Of a stretch of 8,297 bases of DNA, positions 5,759 to 8,297 are shown piece by piece. The position numbers and the translations under genes were made by a program. This DNA is from Oscillospiraceae bacterium (GTDB lineage: Bacteria > Bacillota > Clostridia > Oscillospirales > Acutalibacteraceae). Every line of letters begins with the position of its first letter. The stretch's first letter is position 1. Below the pieces are notes generated by a model. That model did not search any database. It worked only from the letters and a program-made list of their open reading frames with translations, and was not told the DNA's origin. The stretch lies in assembly GCA_031262125.1 (NCBI GenBank), contig JAISII010000120.1:1-8297 (forward strand), read 5' to 3'.

Positions 5759-7474
5759 ATGCTCGACGGGATATTTCTGCATCATTTAAAAAGCGAGCTG
5801 TGCGGGCAACTGGCACAGGCACGGGTTACGCAAGTGCATATGCCCGGGCGGGACGATATTGTGCTTTTGCTGCGTTCTAAAGAGCAGGGCAACTTGCGGC
5901 TTATGCTATCGGCAAAGGCAAACAGCCCCCGTGTGCATTTTGTAACAGCCTCGCCCGAAAATCCCGACAGCCCGCCGATGCTGTGTATGCTTTTGCGTAA
6001 AAAGCTGGGCGGTGCAAAGTTTGCAGGGCTGCGTCAACCCGGCTGTGAGCGAATTTTATTTTTTGATTTTGAAGCGATTAACGAAATTGGCGAACAGGAG
6101 AACTTGACACTCGCCGTTGAAATAATGGGCAAATACAGCAATATTATTTTAATTAACGGCAACGGGGTAATAATAGACAGTGTAAAGAGGGTTGACCTTA
6201 CGGTAAGTTCGCAGCGGCTGGTTTTGCCGGGGCTGAAATACGAGCTGCCGCCCCCGCAGGAAAAATCGGATATTGTTAATGCCGACAGCAAGGCAATTGC
6301 AAAAATAGCCGCCGAAATAGCACAACAGGCAAACGACGGCAGCATTGCAAAAGCGGCATTGGGTGCAATACAGGGCATTTCTCCCGTAGTTGCACGAGAG
6401 CTTGAATACAGCGTGCAAGCAGGGCAAAGTTTAGAAGAAGCGTTGGAGAATTTGCATAATGCAGCTCAAGCAGGTAACGGTACGCCTGTTATTATAAAAG
6501 AGCAGAACGGCAAGCTGCTTGATTTTTCGTTTATGGAAATTAACCAATACGGCACAGCGGCACAGGTGGCAAAATGCGGGTCATATTCGGCGGTGCTTAA
6601 CGATTTTTATGCCGAAAAAGAAGCATATGCCGCTCTGCGGGTGAAATATGCCGATTTAACCCGCTTGCTTGCAAACATAACCGACCGTTTGGCAAAAAAA
6701 ATTAATATTCAAACCGCCGAGCAAATAAAAAGCCGAGACCGTGAGCATTTGCGACTGTGGGGCGACCTTTTGCAGGCAAATTTGTACCGTGTTAAAAAAG
6801 GCGATATGATTGTTGAGTGCGAAAATTTTTACGACGAAAATAAGCCCATAAAAATAAACCTAAACCCAACGCTAAGCCCGGCACAAAATTGCCAGAAGTT
6901 TTATAAAGATTATAAAAAAGCAAAGGTTGCCGAAACCGAGCTTGCAAAGCAGCTTGAAAAAGCAAAAACCGAGCTTTTGTATATAGAGTCGGTTAAGGCA
7001 AGCTTAGAGCAAGCCGAAAGCGTTGCCGAGGTTGCACAAATACGCAGCGAGCTGACACAAGAGGGTTACCTTAAAGCCCCAACGGGCAAGCAAAAAAAAG
7101 AAAAGGAGCTGCCTCCCCGTCAGTTTAAAACATCGGGCGGGTTTGTTGTGCGGGTTGGGCGTAACAACAGGCAAAACGACCTTTTAACCCTAAAGCTTGC
7201 CGAAAAGTCCGACATTTGGTTCCACACAAAAGCAATTCACGGCAGCCACACCATTTTAGCCACAAACGGCTTGCAGCCCACGCCCGAAGATATTGCCCAA
7301 GCCGCAAGTGCGGCGGCATATTACAGCAAAGGGCGGGGCGGCGACAATGTGGCGGTGGATTATACCGAAGTTCGTAACGTAAAAAAGCCCCGGGGCAGCA
7401 AACCGGGGATGGTTATTTATGATAATTATAAGACGGTTTATGTTGAACCGAAAATTGGTGGATTTGAGGAGTAG
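5759..7474 (+). CDS. rqcH: RqcH, NFACT-family ribosome quality control factor (FbpA/YloA-like)
   Basis: RqcH binds stalled 50S subunits carrying peptidyl-tRNA, recruits tRNA-Ala and directs C-terminal alanine tailing that marks the nascent chain for proteolysis. Older annotations call it fibronectin-binding protein. The 571-residue length is normal. NFACT-N spans roughly 1-165 with LDGIF (2-6), PPMLCMLLRKKL (72-83) and EIMGKYSNIIL (121-131). A helix-hairpin-helix-like region (about 175-235), long coiled coils (about 280-425) and NFACT-R (about 455-562) follow; the last carries SDIWFHTK (484-491), GSH (495-497) and KPGMVIYDNYKTVYVEP (548-564). The functionally important Asp-Arg pair of NFACT-N reads Glu97-Arg98 here, and the usual IPGSH reads IHGSH. 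The ATG is the only start that keeps the conserved N-terminus; the Shine-Dalgarno sequence is weak (AAAGG, 5743-5747, 11 bases away). It may be read through from the glycosyltransferase gene, since no separate promoter is evident. Confidence 0.95.
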   Translation: MLDGIFLHHLKSELCGQLAQARVTQVHMPGRDDIVLLLRSKEQGNLRLMLSAKANSPRVHFVTASPENPDSPPMLCMLLRKKLGGAKFAGLRQPGCERILFFDFEAINEIGEQENLTLAVEIMGKYSNIILINGNGVIIDSVKRVDLTVSSQRLVLPGLKYELPPPQEKSDIVNADSKAIAKIAAEIAQQANDGSIAKAALGAIQGISPVVARELEYSVQAGQSLEEALENLHNAAQAGNGTPVIIKEQNGKLLDFSFMEINQYGTAAQVAKCGSYSAVLNDFYAEKEAYAALRVKYADLTRLLANITDRLAKKINIQTAEQIKSRDREHLRLWGDLLQANLYRVKKGDMIVECENFYDENKPIKINLNPTLSPAQNCQKFYKDYKKAKVAETELAKQLEKAKTELLYIESVKASLEQAESVAEVAQIRSELTQEGYLKAPTGKQKKEKELPPRQFKTSGGFVVRVGRNNRQNDLLTLKLAEKSDIWFHTKAIHGSHTILATNGLQPTPEDIAQAASAAAYYSKGRGGDNVAVDYTEVRNVKKPRGSKPGMVIYDNYKTVYVEPKIGGFEE

Positions 7475-7476
7475 AC

Positions 7477-7512
7477 AGTAAAGACCGCCCGCTTTAGCGG
7501 GCGGTCTTTACT
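7477..7512. terminator. Bidirectional hairpin terminator between rqcH and spoIVA
   Basis: A perfect 16-bp stem (7477-7492 with 7497-7512) encloses a TTTA loop. The core is CCGCCCGC/GCGGGCGG, flanked by A-rich bases on the left arm and T-rich bases on the right. It starts 2 bases after the rqcH stop codon and lies 24 bases beyond the spoIVA stop codon on the other strand, the expected place for a shared terminator of convergent genes. The T tract (TCTTTACTT) is short and lies mostly within the stem, so efficiency is uncertain. Confidence 0.85.
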
Positions 7513-7536
7513 TGCGAGGGAATAACCATTGTAACA

Positions 7537-8297
7537 CTATATAATAATGCAAATTAAACCGTTGCAGCCGTCGTTGATGATTTTTTCGATGGTCTCTTTA
7601 ACCTTGCCCCGTGCTTCTTGCGGCATACGGTACAATTTGTTGTGCAAGCCTTCGTTAACCAGCTCGTGTACCGATTTGCCGAAAATATTGCTCTCCCAAA
7701 TTTTTTGCGGGTCTTCTTCAAACTCTTTAAGCAGATAGCTCACAAGCTCTTGACTTTGCTGCTCGGAGCCTACAATGGGAGTAACCTCGGTGGTTGTCAT
7801 AATTTTCATCATATGAATTGAAGGAGCAGAGGCACGCAGGCGGATGCCGTATTTGCCGTTTTGCTTGATAATCTGCGGCTCTTCAAGGCTAAGCTCCTCC
7901 ATAGTAGGCATTACAATGCCATAGTTAGAGTCAAGCACCTGCTCGTATGCCTGTGCGATTTTGTCGTATTCTTTTTGCATATCGCTGAGTTTGAATATAG
8001 ATTCCAGCAGTGCAGATTCGTTAGAAATTTCTAAACCCGTTTTCTCCGACAGAACCTTATAAAACAAGTCAGGCTCGATTAAAACCGAGATTTCGGCTGT
8101 GCCTTTGCCTAAATCCATACTTGCAATTTGTGCAGCGGCAACATATTCGCTGCCGTTTATTGTGTCGGCAGTGTTTTGAACCTCTCGGATTTTTTGAATG
8201 CTGCCTGCCGAAAGCTGAATGCTGTTAAAAATGCTTTGTTTAAGCCAATGCTCTTTTTCAAGCGAAACTATCCAAGCCGGCATATTAACGCTAATCT
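7537..8297 (-). CDS. spoIVA: Stage IV sporulation protein A (SpoIVA), C-terminal half, cut by the window edge
   Basis: SpoIVA is the ATP-hydrolysing morphogenetic protein that polymerises on the forespore surface, anchored through SpoVM, as the base layer of the spore coat. About 252 codons are visible, roughly half of the ~490-residue family length; the N-terminal Walker-type nucleotide-binding domain lies beyond the right edge. Near-diagnostic segments are VMPTMEELSLEEPQII, LRASAPSIHMMKI, VTPIVGSEQQSQELVSYLL, IWESNIFGKSVHELVNEGL and the terminal NGLICIII. The frame stays open to the edge (codons ISVN before the Met at 8281-8283), so that internal Met is not the start. The extreme C-terminus, which the family needs for localisation and assembly, looks complete. 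It converges on rqcH and shares its terminator hairpin. Its own promoter lies outside the window. Confidence 0.95.
   Translation of the reverse strand, partial: ISVNMPAWIVSLEKEHWLKQSIFNSIQLSAGSIQKIREVQNTADTINGSEYVAAAQIASMDLGKGTAEISVLIEPDLFYKVLSEKTGLEISNESALLESIFKLSDMQKEYDKIAQAYEQVLDSNYGIVMPTMEELSLEEPQIIKQNGKYGIRLRASAPSIHMMKIMTTTEVTPIVGSEQQSQELVSYLLKEFEEDPQKIWESNIFGKSVHELVNEGLHNKLYRMPQEARGKVKETIEKIINDGCNGLICIII

Noticed and set aside
5534..5785. Minus-strand open frame of 83 codons across the glycosyltransferase-rqcH spacer
   Set aside because: It overlaps both flanking genes and translates the repeat element. The composition is that of a spurious repeat-derived frame, with no supporting ribosome binding site noted.
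7537..8283. Complete 248-residue protein starting at the Met at 8281-8283
   Set aside because: The frame stays open to the window edge, and the sequence before and after this Met aligns with the interior of SpoIVA, so the gene is truncated rather than short.

Overview
The window looks like chromosomal DNA of an endospore-forming member of the Firmicutes, probably an anaerobic Clostridia/Oscillospiraceae-type organism. It carries the C-terminal half of SpoIVA (a spore-coat base protein restricted to endospore formers), a Firmicutes-type VanW-family cell-envelope protein, an RqcH homologue and an MGDG-synthase-type lipid glycosyltransferase. Standard stop codons, including TGA, are used. Base composition is moderate except in the acyltransferase gene. 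The run of 16 G at the left edge looks like a sequencing or assembly artefact at a contig end.

Layout. (1) Positions 78-4025 form a minus-strand operon read right to left: a vanW-like gene, truB (tRNA pseudouridine-55 synthase) and a membrane acyltransferase, with gaps of 16 and 11 bases. A possible further gene starts at position 38 and runs into the poly-G edge. (2) Positions 4026-4267 are a divergent intergenic region with a good sigma-A-like promoter on each strand and a perfect 8-bp inverted repeat in the predicted vanW leader. (3) Positions 4268-5578 encode a diacylglycerol-glucosyltransferase/MurG-like glycosyltransferase on the plus strand, with an unusual lysine-rich amphipathic insertion. 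(4) Positions 5579-5758 are a repeat-rich spacer holding degenerate 7-bp tandem repeats followed by a GC-rich hairpin element. (5) Positions 5759-7474 encode RqcH (NFACT family), the ribosome-quality-control factor that makes alanine tails. (6) A perfect 16-bp-stem hairpin at 7477-7512 separates rqcH from the convergent spoIVA, which runs off the right edge.

How the genes fit together. The genes are mostly housekeeping: cell envelope (VanW-like protein, glycosyltransferase, acyltransferase), translation (TruB, RqcH) and sporulation (SpoIVA). I see no defence island, mobile element with a transposase, CRISPR array, tRNA or rRNA. I do not see a clear undescribed multi-gene system. The points most worth a second look are the 11-residue-repeat insertion in the glycosyltransferase, the repeat element between the glycosyltransferase gene and rqcH, the substituted key residues in RqcH, and the AT-rich acyltransferase gene with a TTG start.
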